Part shown: positions 26,601 through 35,221 of the stretch, in pieces
How the letters are laid out: each line of letters opens with the position of its first letter
Position numbering within the stretch: the stretch's first letter is position 1
NCBI GenBank assembly: GCA_024639405.1
Contig: JAHEIL010000005.1
Location: forward strand, 1 to 48,565
Source: Crocinitomicaceae bacterium
GTDB lineage: Bacteria; Bacteroidota; Bacteroidia; Flavobacteriales_D; Crocinitomicaceae
Direction of reading: 5' to 3'
Length of the DNA stretch: 48,565 nucleotides
Program-made: the position numbers and the translations under genes
The notes under the pieces: model-generated
What the model saw: only the letters and a program-made list of their open reading frames with translations
What the model was told of the DNA's origin: nothing
Databases searched by the model: none

Positions 26601-27358
26601 TAGTCGCGCAGTTGATTACCAGTTAATGTTAATAATAATTGCTCCAAATCCGGCACGTTATTTTCGATTAATAAGTTTTCAAGCTTGTCACAAGCGATAA
26701 TACTTCCTGCATCAATCAAGGCAATACGATTACAAAAATCTTCTGCTTCTTTTAGGTGATGGGACGTATAAACGATTGTTGTACCCTCAGCATTTAATTC
26801 ATTCAATAAAGAAAAAATTGCTGTTTTACTTTGTATGTCTACACCAACTGTTGGTTCATCTAAAAACAAGATTTCCGGTTCGTTTAATAAGCCGATTGCT
26901 AAATTAATTCTGCGTTTCATACCACCTGAGAAGGTTGTTAACTTTGCATTTTTCACATGACTCAATCCTAATTTTGAAAGCAATGTGTTAATTTTTTCTT
27001 TCAGAATGTCAGATGGTATTTCGTACAAAGCACCAAAATAGGAGAGGTTTTGGTATGCCGTCAATTCTTCGTAAAAAGCAAATTCCTGCGGCACAAAACC
27101 AATGTGTTTTCTAAATGCTTTTGGACTAAAATGTTGGTTGTTTAATGTGAACTTAATTGTACCATTCGATGGTTCAAAAAGGGCACAAAGCAAGGAAATA
27201 AAAGTTGTTTTCCCAGCTCCATTTGGACCAAAAAACCCTACTTTTTCTCCTTTAAAAACGCAAAAATTAATGTTATTTAGCGAATTTACTTTAGATTTGG
27301 GGTATTTTTTATACAAATTAGTAATTTCAATTATTACTGATTTGTTTGGACCTTCCAT
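26600..27358 (-). CDS. ABC transporter ATP-binding protein
   Basis: The protein has 252 residues from ATG 27358, which overlaps the stop of the BtrH-type gene (TGATG); a GTG one codon earlier is possible. Walker A is GPNGAGKTT (near residue 44), the signature loop is FSGGMKRR, Walker B is ILFLDEPTVGVD, and the switch histidine lies in YTSHHLKEAE. It is the energy subunit for the permease that follows, overlapping by one base. Confidence 0.93.
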   Translation of the reverse strand: MEGPNKSVIIEITNLYKKYPKSKVNSLNNINFCVFKGEKVGFFGPNGAGKTTFISLLCALFEPSNGTIKFTLNNQHFSPKAFRKHIGFVPQEFAFYEELTAYQNLSYFGALYEIPSDILKEKINTLLSKLGLSHVKNAKLTTFSGGMKRRINLAIGLLNEPEILFLDEPTVGVDIQSKTAIFSLLNELNAEGTTIVYTSHHLKEAEDFCNRIALIDAGSIIACDKLENLLIENNVPDLEQLLLTLTGNQLRD

Positions 27359-28374
27359 CACTTAAATTTTATTTTTGACAATTGCTTAAAAGCAGCTTTT
27401 TCAACCGCGCTAATTTGATCCAATAAATCAGCACATCGTTCAAAATCTTGTTGAGTTTTTAGCCTTCCTTTAAAAATTCCAGCCATTAAAACAGCACTGT
27501 CTCTCCACAAATCTCCTGCATTGGTCAATTGTTCAGAAACTTCTAATAATTCTTTTTCGTCAAGAATGGCTGCTGCTTCCTCTAAAAAGGCAGCGTATAG
27601 AAAGCGAAAACCACCGCCACCAGTGCCAATTTCTTCTTGCATTCGAATAATTTGTCCTAAATACAATGCGGCTTGTTTCTCTCCCAGTTGCGAACGCCAT
27701 TTTCGAATTTTCTTAGCGGTATGTTGAATTCCAGCAACACCAGCAAAGCTTCCAGGGATATTCAGCATGTCTCTACAATTCCTTTTAATTCCTTTAATGA
27801 TTGCTTTTTTAAGCGTTTCATGAGAAATTTGTCCAACATGAATGGGATAATAAACATGGCCTTTTGGAGCAAGTGCACCTTTTGCAAAACGCACTTTAGA
27901 CAATTCTTCTGCAGTTAAAGAAGTTGTAGTTTCCATCACTGGATCGCTGATTAAATAGGAGTTTTCATTTTTCCCATACACAATTAAATTATGTGCATTA
28001 AAATGAAAGCGGTATTCTTTTGGGAAATAATTAAGGTGAAAAACACCAACTTGACAACCTACAGGAATGTTGTTGGCAACTTTTTCTTCCAAATAAAGTG
28101 CTGCTTTTTCGGGTGAATTAAATTTCTTCTTTTCAACCTTTATTCCCAAAGCTTTACATGTTCTTTTAAAAATAGCACCTGGCATTGTTCTGAATGAAAT
28201 TGCAGGGCCATTGTTGACTTTCATAAATGGAATCTGAATGTAAAACAAACCTGAACCAATTCCAAAAGCTAGAGGTTCGGTAATTTTATCAAATCCATGA
28301 TGTTTCAATAAGCTAACTGTTACACCATTTTCACAATGTGCAGTTTGATGGTGGTTAAATTGCTTCGCTTCCAT
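27358..28374 (-). CDS. BtrH N-terminal domain protein (acyltransferase-like)
   Basis: A 338-residue protein. The N-terminus QTAHCENGVTVSLL has Cys14 in the context of the papain-like BtrH_N fold, and a His follows in FHFNAHNLIVYG near residue 128. The second half fits the DUF4872 type that usually follows it. BtrH moves an acyl group from an acyl carrier protein onto an aminoglycoside. Here a similar ACP-dependent transfer, for example ester formation between polyene and resorcinol or loading onto another carrier, is a reasonable but unproved guess. It overlaps the preceding small gene by 20 bases. Confidence 0.8.
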   Translation of the reverse strand: MEAKQFNHHQTAHCENGVTVSLLKHHGFDKITEPLAFGIGSGLFYIQIPFMKVNNGPAISFRTMPGAIFKRTCKALGIKVEKKKFNSPEKAALYLEEKVANNIPVGCQVGVFHLNYFPKEYRFHFNAHNLIVYGKNENSYLISDPVMETTTSLTAEELSKVRFAKGALAPKGHVYYPIHVGQISHETLKKAIIKGIKRNCRDMLNIPGSFAGVAGIQHTAKKIRKWRSQLGEKQAALYLGQIIRMQEEIGTGGGGFRFLYAAFLEEAAAILDEKELLEVSEQLTNAGDLWRDSAVLMAGIFKGRLKTQQDFERCADLLDQISAVEKAAFKQLSKIKFK

Positions 28375-28765
28375 TGTAATTCTTCAATTCCGACACAGAT
28401 AATTCAAATGCTGTAGCGTATTTTTCTAATTTTTTTGTTGATAATTTTTGGAATACAGCTGGTTTTAAATGGCGTTTAATTTGCCATTTCCAAAATCCTG
28501 TATAGCCACTTAGTACAGTAAAATCCATTAATTTTTCTTCCATAAAAAATGCAATTGGACTGCTTATTCCTGAACGAACATTTTGTTGTGCTTCTTTGAT
28601 ACGATCGTTAATATCGTCCCAAGCATTGTCCAAAGCAACTTTTTTTGCTTCCCATCCTGTACTTAAGTCAGTTTCGTAGTTTCCGGCTTCATTTTTGACA
28701 TAACAAACCTCTCTTGTGAAATTATCAAGGGCACTTTTATCTTGTGGTAAATCTTGTTTTTTCAT
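28355..28765 (-). CDS. Conserved small protein of the pigment cluster, function unknown
   Basis: The protein has 136 residues from ATG 28765; an upstream start inside the darB end (28783) is possible but less natural. It is soluble and rich in charged residues, with WEAKKVALDNAWDDINDRI and FFMEEKLMDFTVLSGYTGFWKWQIKRHLKP as the most striking parts. The last stretch could be a helix-turn for partner binding. No family motif is recognised. Its tight packing between darB and the BtrH-type gene implies a pathway role, perhaps structural. Confidence 0.65.
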   Translation of the reverse strand: MKKQDLPQDKSALDNFTREVCYVKNEAGNYETDLSTGWEAKKVALDNAWDDINDRIKEAQQNVRSGISSPIAFFMEEKLMDFTVLSGYTGFWKWQIKRHLKPAVFQKLSTKKLEKYATAFELSVSELKNYNGSEAI

Positions 28766-28776
28766 CAAAGTAGGTA

Positions 28777-29925
28777 TTAGCAAACTGTTAATAAACTAAA
28801 TACATATGAAAAACGTGAGCTTTCAGGAACGGCTAATAAAATTTTATCCCCAAGTTGAAGTTTCCCGCTATTCATAAGCCCATCTACCATCATGTAAATT
28901 GATGCCGCGCCTACATTTCCTTGGTAAGATAAATTTGTAAACCACTTTTCTTTCGGTATTTCAATGTCATATTCTTTAAGCGCATCATAGATTTTATCTT
29001 CAAAAAAGTGACTTGACATGTGTGGTAAAAAATAGGCTACATCATTAACATCAACACCTTTTTTAACAATGGTTTCCTTCAGTTTTTTAAATCCTAATTT
29101 AACGATGTTTTCGCCTAACAATTTTACATCTTGTTTGATGCTTAATATTGATTTTTCATAGACTTCAGTAGGTGTATAATCCATGTAACTTTTCAACGTT
29201 CCATCCGAATTTTTATCTGCAGCCATATACATACAGGCTTCAGCTTCATTAGCAAAAGAGAATCCTTCAATCCAATCAACTCGAAGAGAAACACCTGTCT
29301 CACTTTTCTTATTTTCTAATAAAAAAGTAGATGCGCCATCAGATAGCATCCATCTTAAAAAATCTTTTTCAAAAGCTAAAAATGGATTTTCTTCCAATTC
29401 AACTAAGCGTTTTACTTCTAATTCAAACTGATCAGCTCTTAAAATACGTGATAGACGTTCGGAGCCACTTGAAATTGCTTTGTTCTTTTCGCCTAATTTA
29501 ATCGCCATATACGCATATTTGAAGGCATGCATTCCTGAACAACAAACCCCTGCTGGAGAAACAACTTCAATCGTATTAGAATCTGGAAGCCATCCATGCA
29601 CCATCACTGCGTGAGATGGCATCATTTGATCTGGGCTTGATGTTCCACATGATAATAAATCAACTTCTTTTAGTTCTTCAGGGCGATTTTCAAATAACTT
29701 TCTTACTGCTAAAGCAACCATTTCTGAATTGGTATGTGTAGGAGTTCCATCCGGTTGAATGGCGTAAAATCGATTGAGTATTTTGTTGTTTCTTAATACA
29801 ATTCGTCTTGATTTTGATGTTTGATCATTGATGACTCCTAAAAATGTTTCCATTTCGTCATTTGAAACGGGTTCATTTGGGAAAAAAGAAGCTGTTCTTG
29901 TGATGTATACTTCGTTCAAATTCAT
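28777..29925 (-). CDS. darB: DarB-type ketosynthase (KAS III family), dialkylresorcinol synthesis
   Basis: A 382-residue thiolase-fold enzyme of the FabH/KAS III branch. The nucleophile is Cys129 in SPAGVCCSGMHAF. The later catalytic His and Asn lie in YFLPHMSSHFF and NLSYQGNVGAASIY. DarB joins two beta-ketoacyl units to give the cyclohexanedione precursor of dialkylresorcinols. The call rests on the fold and on the 4-base overlap with darA, which is the diagnostic pair. A double cysteine (CC) at the active site is unusual for FabH. Confidence 0.88.
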   Translation of the reverse strand: MNLNEVYITRTASFFPNEPVSNDEMETFLGVINDQTSKSRRIVLRNNKILNRFYAIQPDGTPTHTNSEMVALAVRKLFENRPEELKEVDLLSCGTSSPDQMMPSHAVMVHGWLPDSNTIEVVSPAGVCCSGMHAFKYAYMAIKLGEKNKAISSGSERLSRILRADQFELEVKRLVELEENPFLAFEKDFLRWMLSDGASTFLLENKKSETGVSLRVDWIEGFSFANEAEACMYMAADKNSDGTLKSYMDYTPTEVYEKSILSIKQDVKLLGENIVKLGFKKLKETIVKKGVDVNDVAYFLPHMSSHFFEDKIYDALKEYDIEIPKEKWFTNLSYQGNVGAASIYMMVDGLMNSGKLQLGDKILLAVPESSRFSYVFSLLTVC

Positions 29926-30824
29926 GATTTTTTTAATTCTGTATGATAAAAATAAGACTTTTTTCTTTTAATGACATTCCTTGTCAATGGGGCAATTATT
30001 AATGTGTTAATTATTAATAATATAGGCGCAACACAAAATAACGCAAACAGCAAATAAAAACGAAAAGCAATTAGCCAATTCGTTGGGTTGCTTTTCTTAA
30101 CAATTCCTTTGGCCCAGATTTTAAATATTTTTTTCGCACGTTCTTCAATAAAAAGGATCGAATCACTGATGACAATGCCTTTTTGTTCGATTAATTTATC
30201 TTGGAAAGTTGACAATTGTTCTGTTGAAAAATGTCTATACAATAAATCACCCCAAATAGTGCTATTTTTTATATCTTGATCGCTAATGCCTGGAAAAGGG
30301 AAAACCCCCCATTTTTTAGTTTTTTTACCCGTTGACATCCAATGTAAAATTGTTATTGCACTTATTAAATTAGGGTTTTTATCTATTAATGGAACATTAC
30401 CAATCAACTTTCCGCCTGCATCTTGAATCCTTTTTTTAACACTTTCTTGCGCATTTAACCACATGTTTCTTGCACCGATTACAGTTACTACAGGTGTGTG
30501 ATTTATCAATTTTAGAAACGATTCATGTTTTAAAAGTGATGTTGTAGGAATGGATGGCGATAAAAACCAAGGTTGATATCCCAATACTATTAAATCATAG
30601 GAATCGTATTTGAATTGAATCGGTTCTAAAGCGGTTTCAATCTCTAATACTGATGAAGGCATTTCTTTGTAAAAGGAAGCAGAAGTCCAAGGAAACGTAT
30701 AAGCTCTTGAAGGCTTAATCTCAACAAAATCAACATCATCCGTTTGAAAAGAACGCGTAAAATTATGAAGAATTTCAGTTAATTGTCCAGATTGAGAGTA
30801 ATGTATAACCAATATTTTTTTCAT
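29922..30824 (-). CDS. darA: DarA, dialkylresorcinol condensing/aromatising enzyme
   Basis: A 300-residue protein. The N-terminal third looks flavodoxin-like: KKILVIHYSQSGQLTEIL resembles an FMN phosphate loop, and YDLIVLGYQPWFLSPSIP a second flavin-side strand. A hydrophobic segment near residues 255-280 suggests membrane attachment. DarA-type proteins work with DarB, aromatising the condensed product to the resorcinol. The pair darA-darB is the marker of the dialkylresorcinol half of flexirubins. Confidence 0.85.
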   Translation of the reverse strand: MKKILVIHYSQSGQLTEILHNFTRSFQTDDVDFVEIKPSRAYTFPWTSASFYKEMPSSVLEIETALEPIQFKYDSYDLIVLGYQPWFLSPSIPTTSLLKHESFLKLINHTPVVTVIGARNMWLNAQESVKKRIQDAGGKLIGNVPLIDKNPNLISAITILHWMSTGKKTKKWGVFPFPGISDQDIKNSTIWGDLLYRHFSTEQLSTFQDKLIEQKGIVISDSILFIEERAKKIFKIWAKGIVKKSNPTNWLIAFRFYLLFALFCVAPILLIINTLIIAPLTRNVIKRKKSYFYHTELKKS

Positions 30825-30831
30825 AATAAAC

Positions 30832-31275
30832 TTACAATTTTAAATTATTGGATGTCTTGCTGTATGCAATTACAGCATTTTTGATTTCTGATGAAAGTGA
30901 TAAATAATGTTCTTTCACAAAAATTCCGTCTTCTTTCAAATTATGTTGGTACTTTAATATTTTTGGCGCATTTTCTTGAATCATTATGCGGAGAAAACGG
31001 TATTCTGCATTTTTAGGATGGGTTGCAATTGCGGATTCTAGCATGGTTTTTCCTTCTTTAAAAAGTCCTAATTTTTCTTTTGGCGTTTTTTGGGTTTCCG
31101 CTTGTTTCATTTTAAGCGCTCCAGCATAGGCTTCTTTTTCGGTGCCTGATAAACCTTTATCGATTTTTGTTTGCATTGATGACATGGCAGCTGCTTCAGA
31201 ACCTGCAATTATTTTAAAATATTCTGCTTTAGAAAAAGTAGCGACAAACAACAAAAAACCAAACAACAACTGCAT
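30832..31275 (-). CDS. Small exported protein of unknown function, first gene of darAB unit
   Basis: The start is set to ATG 31275 (147 residues), which begins a signal peptide (MQLLFGFLLFVATFSKA). The longer frame would begin at a TTG inside the promoter box at 31300. The mature part is helical and may contain a TPR-like segment (MLESAIATHPKNAEYRFLRIMIQENAP). No family is recognised with certainty. It lies 7 bases before darA and is probably periplasmic, so it may help hold or pass on the pigment. Confidence 0.7.
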   Translation of the reverse strand: MQLLFGFLLFVATFSKAEYFKIIAGSEAAAMSSMQTKIDKGLSGTEKEAYAGALKMKQAETQKTPKEKLGLFKEGKTMLESAIATHPKNAEYRFLRIMIQENAPKILKYQHNLKEDGIFVKEHYLSLSSEIKNAVIAYSKTSNNLKL

Positions 31276-31299
31276 GTAATAAGCGAAATAAATGAACAA

Positions 31300-31307
31300 C
31301 AAAAATA
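31300..31307 (-). promoter_or_regulatory. -7 element of the darAB unit
   Basis: On the minus strand this reads TATTTTTG, an exact TAnnTTTG match 24 bases before ATG 31275. It lies back to back with a similar box at 31371-31378 on the other strand. Confidence 0.55.
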
Positions 31308-31370
31308 CATTAATACTTGCTAATTTAGGTCAAATTTGGTGAAGAAATTTACTTTATTGGGTAGAATCAT

Positions 31371-31378
31371 TATTTTTG
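31371..31378 (+). promoter_or_regulatory. -7 element of the GT2-DUF2062 gene
   Basis: TATTTTTG is an exact TAnnTTTG match ending 6 bases before ATG 31385. The TTG at 31376, which would give a longer frame, is part of this box. The message would be leaderless or nearly so. Confidence 0.5.
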
Positions 31379-31384
31379 TATACA

Positions 31385-32551
31385 ATGAATTCAACAGAAG
31401 CTTTTAAGCAAATCAATGCGTGCGTAATCATGCCAACTTATAACAATTCTAAAACACTTGAACGGGTGCTGACTGGGATATTAAATGAAGTAGCAGGCGA
31501 ACGCATCATAGTTGTAAACGATGGCTCAACAGATGCAACAGTGTCAATTTTAGAAAAATACCAGCACTCCATTGAAATACTTCATAACGAGAAAAATCAA
31601 GGCAAAGGATTTTCTCTTAGAAAAGGGTTTAAACGCGCAATTGAATTAGGATTTGACAATGCAATAACCATTGATTCAGATGGACAACATTTTCCAACTG
31701 ATTTACCCAAACTGTTGAAAATCGCAGAAGAAAACCCGACATGTGTTGTAATGGGTTCCCGAAATTTAGAACAAGAAGGAGTACCGCAAAAAAGTTCTTT
31801 TGGCAATAAATTCTCTAATTTTTGGTTTTTAGTGGAAACAGGAATCAAGTTGCCTGACACACAAACGGGCTATCGTCTGTATCCATTGAAACCATTAAAA
31901 AAAATGCGGTTATTCACATCAAAATTTGAATTAGAGATTGAAGTAATTGTTCGTTTGGCATGGAAAAACATTAAATTCATACCAGTACCAATCAATGTAT
32001 TGTACGACCCAACTGAGCGTGTTTCTCATTTTCGACCAGGCAGGGATTTTTTTAGAATAAGTGTGTTAAACACTATATTAGTCACCCTCGCATTCTTGTA
32101 TTATTTCCCAAAAAAATTTCTTTCCATTGCAACATTGAAAAAGATAAAAGCAGAAGCGCTAAAATCCGATGAATCCAATGCCAAAAAAGCAACATCTATT
32201 GCTTTTGGAATTTTTATGGGGATTTTTCCGATTTGGGGGTTTCAGTTATTAGTTGGTATTCCTTTAGCTTACTTTTTTCGATTAAATAAAGTGTTATTCA
32301 TTGCAGCGGCTAACATATCCATTCCACCAATGATTCCATTCATTCTATATCTAAGTTTGGTGTTTGGGCAATTGTTTTTAACTGGTGAAGTGAATCATAC
32401 CGCACTTTTAAAAACAGATTTTACTACTATAAAAATGAATATGGTTCAATATACAACTGGTGCGATCATTTTATCAGTAACAGCGTTTTTGTGTACTTGG
32501 ATAATCAGTTTTGTACTTTTTTCTTTGTTTAGAAAAAAACAGAGAATCTAA
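31385..32551 (+). CDS. Family 2 glycosyltransferase fused to DUF2062 membrane domain
   Basis: The protein has 388 residues from ATG 31385. The GT2 domain fills about residues 10-235: CVIMPTYNNSKTLERVL, VVNDGSTDAT, and the metal-binding DSDGQHF, as in dolichyl-phosphate mannosyl/glucosyl transferases. The C-terminal DUF2062 part (AFGIFMGIFPIWGFQLLVGI and further helices) is membrane bound. It may transfer a sugar to a lipid carrier or to the pigment. It is the only plus-strand gene in the middle of the cluster and runs head-on into the dehydratase gene, with 15 bases between the stops. Confidence 0.88.
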   Translation: MNSTEAFKQINACVIMPTYNNSKTLERVLTGILNEVAGERIIVVNDGSTDATVSILEKYQHSIEILHNEKNQGKGFSLRKGFKRAIELGFDNAITIDSDGQHFPTDLPKLLKIAEENPTCVVMGSRNLEQEGVPQKSSFGNKFSNFWFLVETGIKLPDTQTGYRLYPLKPLKKMRLFTSKFELEIEVIVRLAWKNIKFIPVPINVLYDPTERVSHFRPGRDFFRISVLNTILVTLAFLYYFPKKFLSIATLKKIKAEALKSDESNAKKATSIAFGIFMGIFPIWGFQLLVGIPLAYFFRLNKVLFIAAANISIPPMIPFILYLSLVFGQLFLTGEVNHTALLKTDFTTIKMNMVQYTTGAIILSVTAFLCTWIISFVLFSLFRKKQRI

Positions 32552-32566
32552 ACCAATTTTTTATAC

Positions 32567-32932
32567 TTATAGGTAAAAAGCAGTCATCTTCATGAATACT
32601 AGTTCTGTTGAATGAAGTTGTGCATTGACCTTTAAAAATCCATCTTCAGTTGTTGAACATTCAATTACTATTGAAATTTCTGGGTGTTCAATTGGATTCA
32701 AAATTGCCAATAATTTACATGAAGACATTTTTTTTAACTGCGCTGATCTTCCTAAAAAATCACCAACCATTTCTTTCACCATTTCCATTTCAACAACTCC
32801 TGGCGTAACTGGATTAGAAGGGAAATGTCCTTCAAAAATTGAATGATTGCTGTTTAATTTCAAGCGGCAATTTAAACCGTTTTCCGTTTTTTCTTGCGCT
32901 AAAATTGTATAAAAATTGTTTTTTAGTATCAT
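32567..32932 (-). CDS. 3-hydroxyacyl-ACP dehydratase, FabZ/hotdog type
   Basis: This 121-residue hotdog protein has the dehydratase signature IFEGHFPSNPVTPGVVEMEM, with the catalytic His36 and acidic residues near 48-50 on the helix. It should remove water from 3-hydroxyacyl-ACP to make the double bonds of the polyene. It lies 1 base from the LolA-like gene and is the last gene of the right-hand minus-strand unit, convergent with the glycosyltransferase. Confidence 0.85.
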   Translation of the reverse strand: MILKNNFYTILAQEKTENGLNCRLKLNSNHSIFEGHFPSNPVTPGVVEMEMVKEMVGDFLGRSAQLKKMSSCKLLAILNPIEHPEISIVIECSTTEDGFLKVNAQLHSTELVFMKMTAFYL

Positions 32933-32933
32933 C

Positions 32934-33557
32934 TTATAAAGTTGAGAATTTAGTGTCTAAAATCGCCTTGTTTAGTTGAATGTTTGAAAAAGTATATACC
33001 AATTTATCTGTTTCATTTTCCTTTATTGTTAATTCTTTCAAAGTGCCATCTTTTTTTGAAAATACAAGTTGAATTACGCTAATGTATTTAGCCATTCGTT
33101 TATTCTTAGGAGTTAGATTAATTTTGTAATTGGATACATTTTCATAATAACTCAACGTAAATTCTTTGGATTCAAAAAAAGCACCAGAAAACATTTTCAC
33201 CATTAAATCTTGAATTTTACGAATAACTTTTAATGCTGCAACATTTTTAATTTCTTTTCCATTGTCGAAATACTTAATGGATTGATTGTTGATTAACAAT
33301 ACAGTTTTCTTTGGTGACAGGTGTTCAAAACGAATTCTACCCGGTTGTTTAAACCACAATTCTCCCGAAGATTTTTGCGCTTCTTTCAACATAGAAGAAT
33401 ACGATGTTTCTGTAAAATCTGCAGAAATCGTACTCGTTGAAGCTTGTTTTTCTTTGATAAGCTTTTTACAATAGGCACTGTTTTCACACGATTTATACTC
33501 CTGAGCAACACTAAAGAAAGAAAATAGAATTGAAAAAAGGACAACTATCTGTTTCAT
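32934..33557 (-). CDS. LolA-like outer-membrane lipoprotein carrier family protein
   Basis: A 207-residue protein. The signal peptide is MKQIVVLFSILFSFFSVAQ. The half-barrel fold is indicated by ISADFTETSYSSMLKEAQKSSGELWFKQPGRIRFEH, typical of LolA. LolA proteins carry lipids across the periplasm. In a pigment cluster whose product sits in the outer membrane, a paralogue may carry the hydrophobic pigment or its acyl part. It overlaps the deacetylase gene by 4 bases, so they are co-translated. It is not likely to be the general LolA of the cell. Confidence 0.82.
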   Translation of the reverse strand: MKQIVVLFSILFSFFSVAQEYKSCENSAYCKKLIKEKQASTSTISADFTETSYSSMLKEAQKSSGELWFKQPGRIRFEHLSPKKTVLLINNQSIKYFDNGKEIKNVAALKVIRKIQDLMVKMFSGAFFESKEFTLSYYENVSNYKINLTPKNKRMAKYISVIQLVFSKKDGTLKELTIKENETDKLVYTFSNIQLNKAILDTKFSTL

Positions 33558-34312
33558 TGAAAAAAAGAATTAATGGTTGATTCGTTTACAAATTCTAGGT
33601 TTTTTTGGGCGCTTTTTTCCATAAATACTGGAAGTGCCTCTGCCGTAACATTTAAATTATCATGCAATAAAATTATCGACCCCGGTTTTGCTAAAAATTG
33701 TAAGCGTCTAACAAGCCGTTGAGGTGTTTTAAAAACCGTATCAAACGATCTTTTGTTCCAACTAATTGATTTCAACTTCAATTGATTAATTACATCTGCA
33801 ATTTTTGGATTAGTAATACCTACAGGAGGTCGAAAAAGATTAATTTTCTTATTACAAAGTTGTTCCAAAGTTTGTTGACCAGAAAGCACCTCATCTTTTA
33901 CTTTCTTTCTAGACATCATGGCAAAAAATGGAGAATGGTGTTGTGTATGATTTCCAATTAAATGTCCCTCTCGTTGAATTTGTTCCACTAAATCAGGAAA
34001 TTGCTGTGCTTTTGATCCAATTAAAAAAAAGAGCGCTTTGCAATTGTGTTCTTTCAAAACAGCTAAAATTTTAGGCGTATTTTCTGGATGAGGACCATCA
34101 TCAAACGTGAGTAAAATAGCTGGTTTTTGAATACGCGAAATAGACTTAACAAAATAATTCATGCGCATGAATAGCACTCCTGCAGAAAGTACAAAGAAAA
34201 AACCAAGCCCAATTAATAACAACCATTCATTTCTAATCGAAGTGTTTGGCGCAACAAAAGCACATATTAGAGCACTAATAATTACTATAAACACACTGAT
34301 TTTATGTTTCAT
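33554..34312 (-). CDS. Polysaccharide deacetylase (NodB) family protein
   Basis: A 252-residue protein. Two membrane helices occupy about residues 5-50. The NodB domain follows, with TFDDGPHPENTP (Asp71-Asp72), the metal ligands His122 and His126 in GNHTQHH, the FRPPVG strand and LLHDN near the C-terminus. The domain faces the periplasm. The family removes acetyl groups from sugars. In this cluster it might hydrolyse or transfer an acyl group on the product. It overlaps both neighbours by 4 bases. Confidence 0.85.
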   Translation of the reverse strand: MKHKISVFIVIISALICAFVAPNTSIRNEWLLLIGLGFFFVLSAGVLFMRMNYFVKSISRIQKPAILLTFDDGPHPENTPKILAVLKEHNCKALFFLIGSKAQQFPDLVEQIQREGHLIGNHTQHHSPFFAMMSRKKVKDEVLSGQQTLEQLCNKKINLFRPPVGITNPKIADVINQLKLKSISWNKRSFDTVFKTPQRLVRRLQFLAKPGSIILLHDNLNVTAEALPVFMEKSAQKNLEFVNESTINSFFQ

Positions 34313-35220
34313 TTATCCGTTTTTTTTAGCAGTATCAACCCTAATTTATTAGCTACTAAATTATTGACAATAAGTGCGTATTTTTTATCTTCCATCAATA
34401 ACCAATCATGTGCCATGTGCATGCCAAATGCAGAAGCTGTATGATAAAACCCCGTATAATTAATGTAATTTACCACATTCTCTTGAGGTGAAAAATCAGC
34501 GTTATTTGCCACAAAAACAGCATCCATTTCAGTAAATAAAACGCCATTTTGATTTAAAAATTTTGAGATAGAATCCTTATAATTCGTTGCGGAAAAGTTT
34601 AAGTCAACAGCTAGCAATTCAATAGGGCTTGACTTTTGATCAACAACTAAAAAAGTAGCACCAGAAGTAAATGCAACAGGAGCATGAATCAATGAATCAT
34701 TCAAACGATTTAAAAAATCAATAGCTTCATCAGCTGCACCAGCCAGAACATTAGATTTACCTGCATTTACACATAATAAAGCATCTTGAAGGGCAAGTTC
34801 AAACGACAAACTATTTTGTGTATGCGTCATGTTGTACGCATGGTTCTTTAATTCTAAAGATATTTGACCTGCAATTGTATTGTGTGTTGATTGTATAAAA
34901 GCTGTAGGCGATAATATACTTCCCGAAGTGGTATGAATCGTTTTTAAAAACTTTTCGGTATCCGTTAAACAACCCAATGCCGTTCCAACACTAATTGCTC
35001 CAAATGGCGAATTACACGTTGCTTGGCAATAGTTTGATGCAGCAATGGCCATTCTCAAAATTGGACTTAACCGTCTCAATGCTGCAGGAGCAATGTATTC
35101 TTTATAATCAGGATGCACCAAAGAACTCGTTTCATCTAAAATAGAAATCGTATCCCAAATGTTCTTTTTTGCAAACGTATCTTGGTGCGCTATTGAGGTG
35201 ATTGAATGAATAAATGCCAT
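34309..35220 (-). CDS. Chain-length-factor-like ketosynthase partner (third gene of central module)
   Basis: This protein has 303 residues from ATG 35220, 1 base after the ketosynthase stop; a longer frame (35286) starts deep in that gene. The family motif is SPTAFIQSTHNTIAGQISL. The nucleophile position reads MTHTQNSLSFELAL and has no cysteine, so it cannot condense alone. It should pair with the ketosynthase upstream as chain-length factor. It is similar in order and motifs to the gene at 22776-23828. Confidence 0.8.
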   Translation of the reverse strand: MAFIHSITSIAHQDTFAKKNIWDTISILDETSSLVHPDYKEYIAPAALRRLSPILRMAIAASNYCQATCNSPFGAISVGTALGCLTDTEKFLKTIHTTSGSILSPTAFIQSTHNTIAGQISLELKNHAYNMTHTQNSLSFELALQDALLCVNAGKSNVLAGAADEAIDFLNRLNDSLIHAPVAFTSGATFLVVDQKSSPIELLAVDLNFSATNYKDSISKFLNQNGVLFTEMDAVFVANNADFSPQENVVNYINYTGFYHTASAFGMHMAHDWLLMEDKKYALIVNNLVANKLGLILLKKTDK

Positions 35221-35221
35221 A

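Noticed and set aside
31276-31302. Longer frame of the small exported protein from TTG 31302
   Set aside because: The TTG lies in the TATTTTTG box, and ATG 31275 starts the signal peptide.
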